A stretch of 64,000 bases of DNA from Eubacteriaceae bacterium (GTDB taxonomy: Bacteria > Bacillota > Clostridia > Lachnospirales > Lachnospiraceae): the NCBI GenBank assembly GCA_910574915.1, contig CAJTCR010000004.1, positions 1 to 64,000 of the forward strand, in the 5' to 3' direction. Position numbers and translations under genes: made by a program. Under the pieces are notes generated by a model, which saw only the letters and a list, made by a program, of their open reading frames with translations, had not been told where the DNA came from and made no database searches. Position 1 is the stretch's first letter, and each line of letters starts with the position of its first letter. Positions 1 to 8,395 of the stretch are shown here, in pieces.

Positions 1-60
1 AAAAATATAAAATTTTTATAAACTCAAAAAAGCGAAAAAATACAACAACTCTATGCATTT

Positions 61-109
61 AAAAAAAGCTCCAAACTCCAGTATTTATAAGGAGTCCAGA
101 GCTTTTTTT
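61..109 (-). terminator. Terminator of the fla/che operon
   Basis: Seven As followed by GCTC at 61-71 pair with GAGC followed by seven Ts at 99-109, and inner arms ACTCC (75-79) and GGAGT (91-95) extend the hairpin. Read on the minus strand it ends in a U tract, as expected of a Rho-independent terminator about 90 bp after the last gene of the flagellar operon. The symmetric A and T runs would let it work in both directions. Confidence 0.8.
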
Positions 110-194
110 ACTCAATCATCTGCAAAACTCAGGATACTATAGCACAGGTAACTTCTGGATGCAAGCATTTTTTGCATGATTGTACGCCCTGTCT

Positions 195-1004
195 TTACTG
201 CCTTGTCAGGATCTGCGCGATCTGGCGGAAGCTTGAACCTTTTTTAATCTTATAAGTTCCTGGCTGGAGCATATTGTCGTAATCGTTGTCTCCAAGGAAC
301 GAATTAAACTCGTCCGCGCTGTCCACAAGCCCTGCTTCAAATACTTTTGCCGATACCATCCTAGATACGTCCCCGGATTCTATCACGATCTCTACTTCGT
401 CAGAATGATTGTCTGGCTGATTGTTAGACGGCTTGTTTGTGGACGGTTTATTTTTATTATCTGATGTTTTATCATTCGATGGCTTATCATCCGACGACTT
501 GTCGTCTGCTGGCTTGTTATCGGATGACTTGTCGTCTGCTGGTTTGTTATCGGATGACTTGTCGTCTGCTGGTTTGTTATCGGATGACTTGTCGGTATCT
601 TTCTTGCCGCTGTTGTCGTTTTGCGAATCCTGATTTTCGTTGTCGTTTGTATCTGGCTGATTCTGGCTGCCTTCACTGCCCGGATCAGATGCCTGTCCGT
701 CGCCGCCTTCGGACGGCGTATTCGGATCAGTGGCAGCATTGTCGCCGCCGTTTGGATCTGGCGGCTCGGTAAGGGGATCGGCATCCGCTTCGCCGCCTTC
801 TAAGTCTGTGGAAGAAATACCCGGCGCAGCATTGTCGTTCAGTGTCCCTCCGCTGTTTTCCTGCATCACCATGCCTAACTTCATTGCGCGCCGAATCACT
901 TCTTCATCGGAGATATTATCATGAAATAAAAACGCGATTGACAAAATCAGCGTCGCTGCGATTACACCGATTCCCGCCCCGCGTAAATAGTATTTAAATC
1001 TCAT
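195..1004 (-). CDS. Membrane-anchored protein with repeat linker and MltG/YceG-like C-terminal domain
   Basis: Last gene of the flagellar operon, 269 aa, with a good ribosome binding site (AAAGGAG) before ATG. Residues 5-27 form one N-terminal membrane segment. A low-complexity acidic linker (about 60-200) follows, rich in Asp, Asn, Ser and Pro, with four runs of KSSDNKPADD-like decapeptides. The last 65 residues (VEIVIESGDVSRMV to the end) resemble the small LysM-like domain at the N-terminus of MltG/YceG lytic transglycosylases, with the typical LQPGTYKI..G.S pattern. No catalytic MltG domain is present, so this is not a functional transglycosylase by itself; a wall-binding or spacer role near the flagellum is inference. 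Confidence 0.75.
   Translation of the reverse strand: MRFKYYLRGAGIGVIAATLILSIAFLFHDNISDEEVIRRAMKLGMVMQENSGGTLNDNAAPGISSTDLEGGEADADPLTEPPDPNGGDNAATDPNTPSEGGDGQASDPGSEGSQNQPDTNDNENQDSQNDNSGKKDTDKSSDNKPADDKSSDNKPADDKSSDNKPADDKSSDDKPSNDKTSDNKNKPSTNKPSNNQPDNHSDEVEIVIESGDVSRMVSAKVFEAGLVDSADEFNSFLGDNDYDNMLQPGTYKIKKGSSFRQIAQILTRQ
501..590 (-). repeat. 30-bp in-frame tandem repeat, three near-identical units
   Basis: Units 501-530, 531-560 and 561-590 differ at one position (C/T); a degenerate fourth unit precedes at about 478-500. Each encodes ten residues of the linker (KSSDNKPADD type) in the membrane-anchored protein at 195-1004. Perfect 30-bp units in frame suggest recent copy-number change by slippage. 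Confidence 0.9.
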
Positions 1005-1009
1005 TTCAG

Positions 1010-1798
1010 TTAGTCTCCTTTATAAAGTCCCAGGATCAGGCGCACTTCTCCGACTCCGAGGCCCAGATTTTTGGCAATAGCCACCGAATCCCTTCCCTGC
1101 TCATAGAGCCTTATAATCTCGTCCTTCACATTGACTTCTTTTTCTTCTTCCTGTGGTTTCGAAGCGTCCGCGGATGCAGCCTCTTTTGCGGTATCGTCAT
1201 CTTTTGCGCCTTCTTTTTGCACCGGTGACGCCGGTACTGGAAGATTAGAGCCTGACGGCTCTTTTGCAGGTGCCGTAGCAGATGCAGGCTTTGGTGCGGA
1301 TGGCTCTGCCGCTGCCGTCTTCTGGATCTGTGCTTGCTGGCCGATCTGGTTTTTCAACTGTTCGATAAAGCCATTCGTCATCTCCTCTTCCTGCCTCTTC
1401 AAATCCGAAAGCTGCTGTGTAAGGCTGGATGTAAAGTCGGTCAGCTCCGTATGCTTGTCATTTAACATACTGTATAAAAACATAATCTCATTATGTGTTT
1501 TATTCATTTTTTCAATTACGGTATCCGAATATTCGTTGATTGCCATAATTTTTTCGTTTGTCTGCTTTTCCAATGCGCGCTCGGTACGGTCTTTGCTGGC
1601 ATCAATCGTGTCCTCTACGATCTTGGTCACTCTCTGCTTTGATTTTTCCAGCTCGTTTTCCAGCATCACGCCCATTTCTTCTTTGCTCAGTTCTGAAATA
1701 TGCTGCAATTCATCCGGCGACAGCTTTTCCGCCACCCAAAAGCTTGCCAGGATAAATCCCATCCCGGCAACCAGTAAAACAATCTCTATGATAGTCAT
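1010..1798 (-). CDS. DUF6115-type coiled-coil protein of the flagellar operon
   Basis: 262 aa. One N-terminal membrane segment (residues 4-22), then a long charged coiled coil (about 30-160), an Ala/Pro/Glu-rich linker (165-215) and a C-terminal helix-turn-helix-like stretch (DEIIRLYEQGRDSVAIAKNLGLG onwards, ending LILGLYKG) that matches the small domain ending DUF6115 proteins of Firmicutes flagellar clusters. It lies 5 bp upstream of the last gene. Function is unknown; the layout suggests a membrane-tethered coiled coil with a cytoplasmic tail. Confidence 0.75.
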   Translation of the reverse strand: MTIIEIVLLVAGMGFILASFWVAEKLSPDELQHISELSKEEMGVMLENELEKSKQRVTKIVEDTIDASKDRTERALEKQTNEKIMAINEYSDTVIEKMNKTHNEIMFLYSMLNDKHTELTDFTSSLTQQLSDLKRQEEEMTNGFIEQLKNQIGQQAQIQKTAAAEPSAPKPASATAPAKEPSGSNLPVPASPVQKEGAKDDDTAKEAASADASKPQEEEKEVNVKDEIIRLYEQGRDSVAIAKNLGLGVGEVRLILGLYKGD

Positions 1799-1820
1799 TC
1801 AAATACCCTCTGCACCTTTG

Positions 1821-2147
1821 TCATATTTTAATGTCAAAGCCGCCGGACATCGTCATTTTGACCTTCACACTGCCGTCCGGCAGATTCTCCTTCTTATCTT
1901 TTTTCTTTTTTCTGCGCTCGCCAAAATATTGGTTTGAGCCCTTTTCCTTCGCATCAAACTTTTTCTGCTCATTGTCCGCATCGTCTTTTTTATGGACTTC
2001 CTGTGCCTGGCTCTGCTCTTTTTGCTGTTCGCGGATCTGAATGTTTTGCTGTTCGATGGCTGGCTTTTGGTTTTCCTGATGCCTGAGCGCACTGACATCC
2101 TGCGTGTTTTGTATCATTCCATTCAAATGAACCGGACGTACTGTCAT
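1821..2147 (-). CDS. Small charged hypothetical protein
   Basis: 108 aa, with an AAGGTGAG ribosome binding site. It is Gln/Glu/Lys-rich, has a Lys-rich cluster (RRKKKKDKKE) near residue 78 and ends in a short beta-like tail (VKVKMTMSGGFDIKI). No membrane segment and no domain recognised. Its place between fliA and the DUF6115 gene, with short spacers, makes it part of the operon; I do not recognise the family. Confidence 0.65.
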   Translation of the reverse strand: MTVRPVHLNGMIQNTQDVSALRHQENQKPAIEQQNIQIREQQKEQSQAQEVHKKDDADNEQKKFDAKEKGSNQYFGERRKKKKDKKENLPDGSVKVKMTMSGGFDIKI

Positions 2148-2162
2148 TTTCTCACCTTCTCT

Positions 2163-2930
2163 TTATTTCCTTGCTAATATATCCATATAAGGCCCCATTG
2201 TCCGCTGCATTTTGGACAGTGCCTTTGTATGGAGCTGCGATATCCTGGATTCGGATACTTCCAAAACCCTGCTAATCTCTTTTAACGTGAGATCTTCATA
2301 ATAATACAATAAAATAACTTTTTTTTCTTTTTCCGTCAACTGCTCCATCGCTTCCTGAAGCTTTTCCCGAAGTTCTGTCTCCTGCACCTGCTCTTCAGGC
2401 TGGATAAAGTGGGAATTGTGCCTGGCATCCATCACCGGTTCGGTACCTTGTTCGATAAACTCGTTTAACGATACAATATTGGTTACCTTAAGCTGCGACT
2501 GCCACTCGGTCAGTTCATCGCCCGTCACGCCCAGTTCCCTTGCCACTTCTTCATCCAGCGCTGTCTTGCCGGTCTGCATTTCGACTTTTTTGATCGCCTC
2601 ATCGATCTTCTTTTGTTTTTGCCGCACAGTACGTGGAATCCAGTCCATTTTTCGGATCTGGTCTAAAATGGCACCGCGGATTCTGAGGCTTGCGTACGTT
2701 TCAAATTTTACTTCTTTGTCCATATCAAATTTATCAATGGCGTCAATCAGCCCGAATATTCCATAACTGACCAGATCATCATACTCCACATTATAGCCAA
2801 GATACATGCTCAGCCTGCCCGCAACGACCTTCACAAGCGGCGCGTATTCAAGGATAATCTGCTCCCGCAGCTCTGGCGTCTGCTTGATCTGATACATCTC
2901 CCAAAGTTTTTCTTTTGAAACCTTACTCAT
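2163..2930 (-). CDS. fliA: Flagellar sigma factor sigma-28 (FliA/SigD)
   Basis: 255 aa, the usual FliA/SigD length. Region 2 includes YDDLVSYGIFGLIDAIDKFD and the promoter-melting stretch FETYASLRIRGAILDQIRKMDW; region 3 follows (residues 95-150), and region 4 ends with LTLKEISRVLEVSESRISQLHTKAL as the -35 helix-turn-helix. GGAGG lies just ahead of the ATG. In this class of operon, the sigma factor encoded near the 3' end turns on late genes such as flagellin and receptors after hook completion. Those targets and FlgM are not in the window. Confidence 0.95.
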   Translation of the reverse strand: MSKVSKEKLWEMYQIKQTPELREQIILEYAPLVKVVAGRLSMYLGYNVEYDDLVSYGIFGLIDAIDKFDMDKEVKFETYASLRIRGAILDQIRKMDWIPRTVRQKQKKIDEAIKKVEMQTGKTALDEEVARELGVTGDELTEWQSQLKVTNIVSLNEFIEQGTEPVMDARHNSHFIQPEEQVQETELREKLQEAMEQLTEKEKKVILLYYYEDLTLKEISRVLEVSESRISQLHTKALSKMQRTMGPYMDILARK

Positions 2931-2959
2931 GTTAAACCTCCAGGCAGTTTTTTATTTGT

Positions 2960-3235
2960 TCAAGCTTCCTGATCCTCTTCGATAAATTCCATATCTTCGA
3001 TAATTTCTCCATCTGTAAACCCCAGATCATCCGCCGAAATAAATTCCTCATCTAACTTTGATACACTCATATCCAGTATGATCTTGATTACCACGCCCAG
3101 CACGAAAAAACCTAACAGTACAAAAAAAGATATACGAATAAAATATGAAAGGCTGAAATCATTCACATACGATATAATGCACATTACAAAAGCAGCAAAT
3201 AACGTAACCATTGCAGGAATTTGTTTTGTCTTCAT
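2960..3235 (-). CDS. Small two-helix membrane protein
   Basis: 91 aa with two membrane segments (about 8-25 and 33-53) and an acidic C-terminal tail ending DMEFIEEDQEA. GGGGGAG lies before the ATG. It sits between cheD and fliA, about where Bacillus has swrB, but I see no convincing SwrB similarity. Function unknown. Confidence 0.65.
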   Translation of the reverse strand: MKTKQIPAMVTLFAAFVMCIISYVNDFSLSYFIRISFFVLLGFFVLGVVIKIILDMSVSKLDEEFISADDLGFTDGEIIEDMEFIEEDQEA

Positions 3236-3251
3236 AAAACTCCCCCAACTT

Positions 3252-3737
3252 TTAGATTATTTTCAGCGGCTTACCCACTGATTTTATGTAATACTCTCCC
3301 GTGTCGCAATGCAGCTCTACGGTTCGCCCATAGTTAAGCCCTGTATCTTCGGCGATCAGCCGTATCCCCAGCTCCCTCAGCTTTTTTTTGGAAGCAAGCG
3401 CATTTTTCTCTCCGATGCTGCCGATTGTATCCGTCCCGGATACTTCGAACATTTTTGCCCCGCCGGCAATCTTTGCCACCATACGCGTCCTGCCTGCGCC
3501 GGCACGAACCATACGGTTTACCAGCTCTACAATTCCGGTATCCGCAAACTTGGCAATGTTTGAATTATTTCTGATCTTTGTACTGTCCGGCAGCATAATA
3601 TGCGCCAGACCCCCAATTTTCGTTACCGGATCATAAATCGCAATCCCTATGCAGGAGCCAAGCCCCAGCGTTGTGATTGCATTCGGACTTTTGCATATAT
3701 TTAAGTCCGCCATTCCAACTTTTATCATCTGACTCAT
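3252..3737 (-). CDS. cheD: Chemoreceptor glutamine deamidase CheD
   Basis: 161 aa. CheD deamidates glutamines on methyl-accepting receptors and binds CheC. The catalytic cysteine lies in LGLGSCIGIAIYD (C29) and the histidine in LAHIMLP (H46), with T23 completing the expected triad; GGAKMF and the SVGKPLKII end also fit the family. It follows cheC by 28 bp, and the cheC-cheD pairing is typical of Gram-positive adaptation systems. Confidence 0.95.
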   Translation of the reverse strand: MSQMIKVGMADLNICKSPNAITTLGLGSCIGIAIYDPVTKIGGLAHIMLPDSTKIRNNSNIAKFADTGIVELVNRMVRAGAGRTRMVAKIAGGAKMFEVSGTDTIGSIGEKNALASKKKLRELGIRLIAEDTGLNYGRTVELHCDTGEYYIKSVGKPLKII

Positions 3738-3765
3738 CTGTTAGCTCCCACCCTACCTATACTTT

Positions 3766-4386
3766 TTAAAGCATGATTCCAAGTGATGTTAAGATCTTGT
3801 CATAAGAATCCAGCTCCGGCAAAAGGATGAAATACCCTTCAAAAACAGTCTCACCCCCAAACGATGTCTCGATCAGAAGCGCATTATCCCCCATCTGTCC
3901 AAACTGAATCGCTGGAATGCTCAAGATGGCGCCTGCCATATCTACCGCGATATAAGGCACTGTCGGCGTAATATTCAAATTTGTCATAGCGGATAATGCG
4001 GAAAGATACGCTCCCGCAATAATATTTCCAATCTCTTTCATTGCGGACAGGTCCATTTCGTCAAACGGCGCTTTATACGCATCGTCCCTTCCGAGCAGAT
4101 GGTTGACCAGGTTGTGCGCGTCATCCATTTTAAGCAGAAACATCAAGCTGCCGGAAATATCATTTTGTACGCCAAGATAGATACCAACGATCTCTTCCTC
4201 TTCGGAACCAATTGCCGTATTCAAATCCTGGACTCCCATCAGCTTGACATTAGGCACTTCCATGCTCAGTTTGATGCCAAGCATCGTTGCAATCGCAGTC
4301 GTTGCATTCCCTGCCCCAATATTACCGATTTCCCTTAATACGTCAAAATACATACTGTTTATTTCGTCAAACGTAAATTTGCCCAT
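3766..4386 (-). CDS. cheC: CheY-P phosphatase CheC
   Basis: 206 aa starting at MGKFTFDEIN, preceded by GGGAGAAG; an upstream in-frame start at 4470 lacks a comparable site. Both CheC phosphatase helices are present: EIGNIGAGN (E19, N22) and EIGNIIAGA (E118, N121), so two active centres are likely as in Bacillus CheC. It dephosphorylates CheY-P and partners with CheD encoded next. Confidence 0.95.
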   Translation of the reverse strand: MGKFTFDEINSMYFDVLREIGNIGAGNATTAIATMLGIKLSMEVPNVKLMGVQDLNTAIGSEEEEIVGIYLGVQNDISGSLMFLLKMDDAHNLVNHLLGRDDAYKAPFDEMDLSAMKEIGNIIAGAYLSALSAMTNLNITPTVPYIAVDMAGAILSIPAIQFGQMGDNALLIETSFGGETVFEGYFILLPELDSYDKILTSLGIML

Positions 4387-4486
4387 ATACTTCTCCCTGC
4401 ATGAATTGAGTCTAACTGAATATTCTTCTGAAACATATAAGATATAGTGAGACGCACCAGTCCGTCTCACTATACCTATCTATCCC

Positions 4487-4948
4487 TTATACAGTCTCAT
4501 GTTCATCAATAATCGCATTAATATCAAATAAGGAAACGAGCTCGTCGCCGTTTTTGCCAATTCCATTGATAAACATTTCTTTTGCTTCCCTGGAGCTGTG
4601 TGAGAGTTTGTCAATCTCATCCGGCCCAAGGTTGATGACTTCTTTTACCTCGTCAACAACAATTCCAAGCGCATCCTTTTGTTCAAATTTTAAAATAATG
4701 ATCCGGGAAGCACCTGTGTATACATCATCTTCTAACCCCATCTTTCTGCGGATACTCATTACTGGAATGACCTCGCCGCGCAGGTTGATCACACCTTTAA
4801 AATAAAACTGTGAGGTTGGCACCCTTGTAATTTTCTGCATTCTGACAATATTATCGATATAGCTGATATCGATTCCATACTGTTCACTGCCGATCTTTAC
4901 AACTATGTACTGCTTTTTTGTTGCTTCTGTTGTCTCTATATATTCCAC
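4487..4948 (-). CDS. cheW: Chemotaxis coupling protein CheW
   Basis: About 153 aa from a GTG at 4948, chosen because GGGGAGG lies eight bases upstream; the earlier GTG at 4957 almost touches that site. A single CheW/SH3-like domain: YIVVKIGSEQYGIDI, INLRGEVIPVMSIRRKMG, and LGIVVDEVKEVINL. It bridges receptors and CheA, encoded just upstream. Confidence 0.93.
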   Translation of the reverse strand: MEYIETTEATKKQYIVVKIGSEQYGIDISYIDNIVRMQKITRVPTSQFYFKGVINLRGEVIPVMSIRRKMGLEDDVYTGASRIIILKFEQKDALGIVVDEVKEVINLGPDEIDKLSHSSREAKEMFINGIGKNGDELVSLFDINAIIDEHETV

Positions 4949-4963
4949 TTTTGGCACCTCCCC

Positions 4964-7105
4964 TTACATCAATGTATTCACATCCAGGATCAATGCGATT
5001 TCACCGTCACCCAGAATCGTTGCACCGCTGATAATCTTACTGTTGCTGATAAACTTGCCAAGTGATTTGATAACGATCTCCTGCTGTCCCAACAGGTTGT
5101 CTACGACAAGCCCTGCCTGTTTTTCGCCTTTATTTACAATTACAACCGTAAGGCTCTCAGGCTCGTTTTCCGGTTCGTCGATCTCTAAAATCTCGTTTAA
5201 GCGGATTAATGGAATGACATTGCCGCGCAGGTTAATCACTTCCTCAGCCTGCACATATTTAATCTCGGAAACCGGCACATCTTCAATCGTAATAATCGAA
5301 CCAAGCGCAATCGCAAACAGCTCATGATGTACTTCTACAAGCAGCGCCTGGATAATCGCCAGGGTAAGCGGAAGCCGTACAATAAACGTAGAACCTTCGC
5401 CAAGCTTGCTCTTTACCTCCACGTCGCCGCCGAGCGTCTCAATATTGGACTTTACAACGTCTAGGCCGACCCCTCTGCCGGATACGTCTGTGATTTTCTT
5501 TGCCATTGAAAAGCTTGGCATAAACAGAAAATCGATAATTTCCTTCTGGCTTAAGTTTTCTGCCTGCTCCGGCGTTACGAGTCCGCGTTCGACTGCCTTG
5601 CGCTTTACGGTTTCCGTATCAATGCCGTTTCCGTCGTCGCCGACTTCGATTACGACATTATTGCCTTCCTGATATGCCTTTAAGTTGATCGAGCCTACTT
5701 CCGGCTTGCCGCGTTCCTTACGCAGCTCTGCGCTTTCCAGTCCATGATCGGCAGAGTTACGCAAAAGATGCTGCAACGGATCGCCGATCTGGTCGACAAC
5801 GGTACGGTCTAACTCCGTATCCTCACCGGACATATACAGCTCCATCTTTTTATCTAATTTACGCGATAAGTCGCGGATCATACGCGGGAATTTTGCTACA
5901 ACGCTTTCAATCGGCACCATTCTCGCTTTCATGACAGATTCATGCAGGCTGGTCGTAATACGCTCCAAATATTCGATCTGGTCACGGAACGACTGGCTCT
6001 GTGTCCCATCACCGGAATCACTGGAGCTAATGGAAACAAGGCTGTTCTTTGCAATAATCAGCTCGCTGACCTGGTTCATCAGCGCATCCAGCTTTTCGAT
6101 ATCGACACGTACGGTACGGTTTGCCACTGGCTTGTTCACCGGCTTTCCTTTTGTAGTAGCTGCGGCAGAGCCTGCGGATTTTGCCGGCTCGCCTTTTGCC
6201 TGCACGGATGCAGGGGCTGCAACCGCAGGCGCTGCAGCTTCCTGGGACACTGCTTTTTCCTCTTCGTGCTCTTTTTCTTTGCTTGCTGTATCTACCAGCA
6301 TCTCATATTTGATCTGCTCTCCAAAAACATCCTCTATCTCGGAGACTGCCTTGGCAGCGGATAAAAATTTATCGACGCCTTCCTCATCGGAGGTAATAAT
6401 AAAGCTGAAATCCAGGTCAAATTTTTCATCCTCAATATCCTGCGCACTCGGCTGGTAGACTACGATCTCGCCAAACTCTTCGATCGCCTTAAATACGAGA
6501 AACGCCCTTGCCGCCTTTAACAGGCATTCTTTCTGCACATATACGGTAAATCCAAACAGCACCTTGCCGCTGTCCTCTGCATTTTTCAGCATTTCACGCT
6601 CCGCTTCGGAAAGCCCGATTGCCAGGTATTTTTTCCCATGTGCCCCTGCCGCGGCATCCTCAGGATGCGCTGTCTTTTCTTCCGGTGAAGCAGCAGGCAC
6701 CTCCTTTACAGCCGGCGCGGTATTTCCATTTAAAATGCCGTTTAACGCCGCAATAATGCCTTCGTTGTCATTCGTCCCTTCGTCGGACGTCTCTTTTATA
6801 ATATTCAAGTAGCCTTCGATCGCATCCAGGCACTGGAACAATACGTCGATAATATCGCCGTTGACCTTGATCTTATCGTTGCGCACCTCCTGAAATACAT
6901 TTTCCATATCATGTGTCAAATGCTGCATCCGCTTAAAGCCCATCGTACCAGCCATTCCCTTTAAGGAATGCGCTGCACGAAAGATCTCATTGATGACGTC
7001 ATGGTCTTCCGGCTCATTTTCCAGCGCCATAATGTTGTCACTAAGGCTCTGGATATGCTCTGCTGTCTCATCAATAAATATCTCAAGATACTGACTTACA
7101 TCCAT
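4964..7105 (-). CDS. cheA: Chemotaxis histidine kinase CheA
   Basis: 713 aa. P1 carries the phosphorylated histidine in AAHSLKGMAG (H46). A CheY/CheB-binding P2 lies at about 155-270, then an Ala/Lys/Glu-rich linker, the P3 dimer helices (about 335-390) and the P4 kinase core with N box LLRNSADHGLES, G1 GDDGNGID and G2 DVSGRGVGLDVV. The C-terminal P5 is CheW-like, with INLRGNVIPLIRLNEIL. All motifs needed for activity are intact. Its stop is 15 bp before the cheW GTG. Confidence 0.97.
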   Translation of the reverse strand: MDVSQYLEIFIDETAEHIQSLSDNIMALENEPEDHDVINEIFRAAHSLKGMAGTMGFKRMQHLTHDMENVFQEVRNDKIKVNGDIIDVLFQCLDAIEGYLNIIKETSDEGTNDNEGIIAALNGILNGNTAPAVKEVPAASPEEKTAHPEDAAAGAHGKKYLAIGLSEAEREMLKNAEDSGKVLFGFTVYVQKECLLKAARAFLVFKAIEEFGEIVVYQPSAQDIEDEKFDLDFSFIITSDEEGVDKFLSAAKAVSEIEDVFGEQIKYEMLVDTASKEKEHEEEKAVSQEAAAPAVAAPASVQAKGEPAKSAGSAAATTKGKPVNKPVANRTVRVDIEKLDALMNQVSELIIAKNSLVSISSSDSGDGTQSQSFRDQIEYLERITTSLHESVMKARMVPIESVVAKFPRMIRDLSRKLDKKMELYMSGEDTELDRTVVDQIGDPLQHLLRNSADHGLESAELRKERGKPEVGSINLKAYQEGNNVVIEVGDDGNGIDTETVKRKAVERGLVTPEQAENLSQKEIIDFLFMPSFSMAKKITDVSGRGVGLDVVKSNIETLGGDVEVKSKLGEGSTFIVRLPLTLAIIQALLVEVHHELFAIALGSIITIEDVPVSEIKYVQAEEVINLRGNVIPLIRLNEILEIDEPENEPESLTVVIVNKGEKQAGLVVDNLLGQQEIVIKSLGKFISNSKIISGATILGDGEIALILDVNTLM

Positions 7106-7106
7106 C

Positions 7107-8333
7107 TTATTTTACCCCCACTTGATTAATTATTCTTTTGGGAATATTCGTAAGCGGCACTACTTCATCGACAAGCCCTGCCTCCGCAATCGCTTTTGGC
7201 ATCCCGTATACCACACAGGTCGGCTCATCCTGGGCAATCACATAGATCGGCTTGGCACGGTTTAAATCCCTGATCCCGTCTGTCCCGTCTGCTCCCATGC
7301 CCGTTAAAACCACGCAAACGATCTCATCATATGAGGAGCGGCGCAGGGATTTATACATCACATTGGCACACGGGCGCAGCCCGCCGATTGCCGGAGCATC
7401 TGACAGATGGATCTTATGGGTGCCGTCTTTTGCCGCTACAACTTCCAGATGGTAGCCGCCCGGAGCTACATAGACGCATCCTTTTTTCAGGATATCGTTT
7501 TCCTGGGCTTCCTTTACCTGGACTTTGCTCAGCTCATTCAAGCGCTCTGCCATAGACTTGGTAAATCCCGTCGGCATATGCTGCACAAGCACCATTGGCG
7601 CGTCCATGTTTTTATCCAGGTACGGGATCACGCTTTGCAGCGATTTCGGGCCTCCGGTCGAACATGCGAGCGCAATCAGCTTTTGTCCGCCGCCTGCGGC
7701 AGGCGCTTTGCGCGGTACTGTCCGCGTGGAGCCTGCGGTACCCGCCGCGGCATTTGCTGCTGTAGCGGCTGTCGACGCACGCGCCGCGGCTGCCGAAAGC
7801 GCTGCCCTCGCGGCAGCAGACGTCGGCTTGGTTGCAGCAGCGCCCGGCTGTTTTGCACCAGCAGGCGTCCCGGTTTTTCCTCCCATCGGCTTGATTAATA
7901 CCGGCTGCACAAGCGAAGCCTTTGCCTGCTTCGACTGCGGGAGTATAGAATTTAACAGTTTGCTAAGATCCGTACGGAATTGGATTCCCTTTGCCTCAAT
8001 GATATTTTCCGGCTTTGTAATAAAATCGATCGCGCCATATTCCATTGCCTGTATCGTGATGCTGGCGTCCTCTTTTGCCAGAGAGCTGACAACAACCACT
8101 GTAGCACGAATATTCTCTTTTTGCAGTTTTTGCAGAAGCTCCAGCCCATTCATCCTTGGCATGTTAATATCCAAAAGCACCGCATCGTAACTGTTGTTTT
8201 TGATCTTCTCGTATGCTTCCAGCCCGTCTCTGCATGTATCTGTCGCTTCAAACTCATTACCTGAATTGATTATATCACATATAGCCCTTCTCATGAGTGC
8301 AGAATCATCTACAACTAAAATATTTTTTTTCAT
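7107..8333 (-). CDS. cheB: Receptor methylesterase/glutamine deamidase CheB
   Basis: 408 aa. The receiver domain has D9, D10 and the phosphorylated D55 (LLDINMPRMNG). A long Ala/Thr-rich linker (about 140-210) follows, then the methylesterase with a complete triad: S225 in CSTGGPKS, H252 in VQHMPTGF and D349 in GMGADGTDG. The linker is unusually long and alanine-rich for CheB. The start lacks a strong Shine-Dalgarno (only AGAAAGAAG). Confidence 0.95.
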   Translation of the reverse strand: MKKNILVVDDSALMRRAICDIINSGNEFEATDTCRDGLEAYEKIKNNSYDAVLLDINMPRMNGLELLQKLQKENIRATVVVVSSLAKEDASITIQAMEYGAIDFITKPENIIEAKGIQFRTDLSKLLNSILPQSKQAKASLVQPVLIKPMGGKTGTPAGAKQPGAAATKPTSAAARAALSAAAARASTAATAANAAAGTAGSTRTVPRKAPAAGGGQKLIALACSTGGPKSLQSVIPYLDKNMDAPMVLVQHMPTGFTKSMAERLNELSKVQVKEAQENDILKKGCVYVAPGGYHLEVVAAKDGTHKIHLSDAPAIGGLRPCANVMYKSLRRSSYDEIVCVVLTGMGADGTDGIRDLNRAKPIYVIAQDEPTCVVYGMPKAIAEAGLVDEVVPLTNIPKRIINQVGVK

Positions 8334-8395
8334 AACGCATCAGAACTTCTTTCTCTCTCTTTTCGAATTATAACGTTCTCTGTCAGTAACAAATG

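Noticed and set aside
8340-8395. TATAAT-like box upstream of cheB (8360-8366) as an internal promoter
   Set aside because: The best -35 (TTGTTA) is only about 15 bp away and the operon is otherwise continuous; support is too weak to list.
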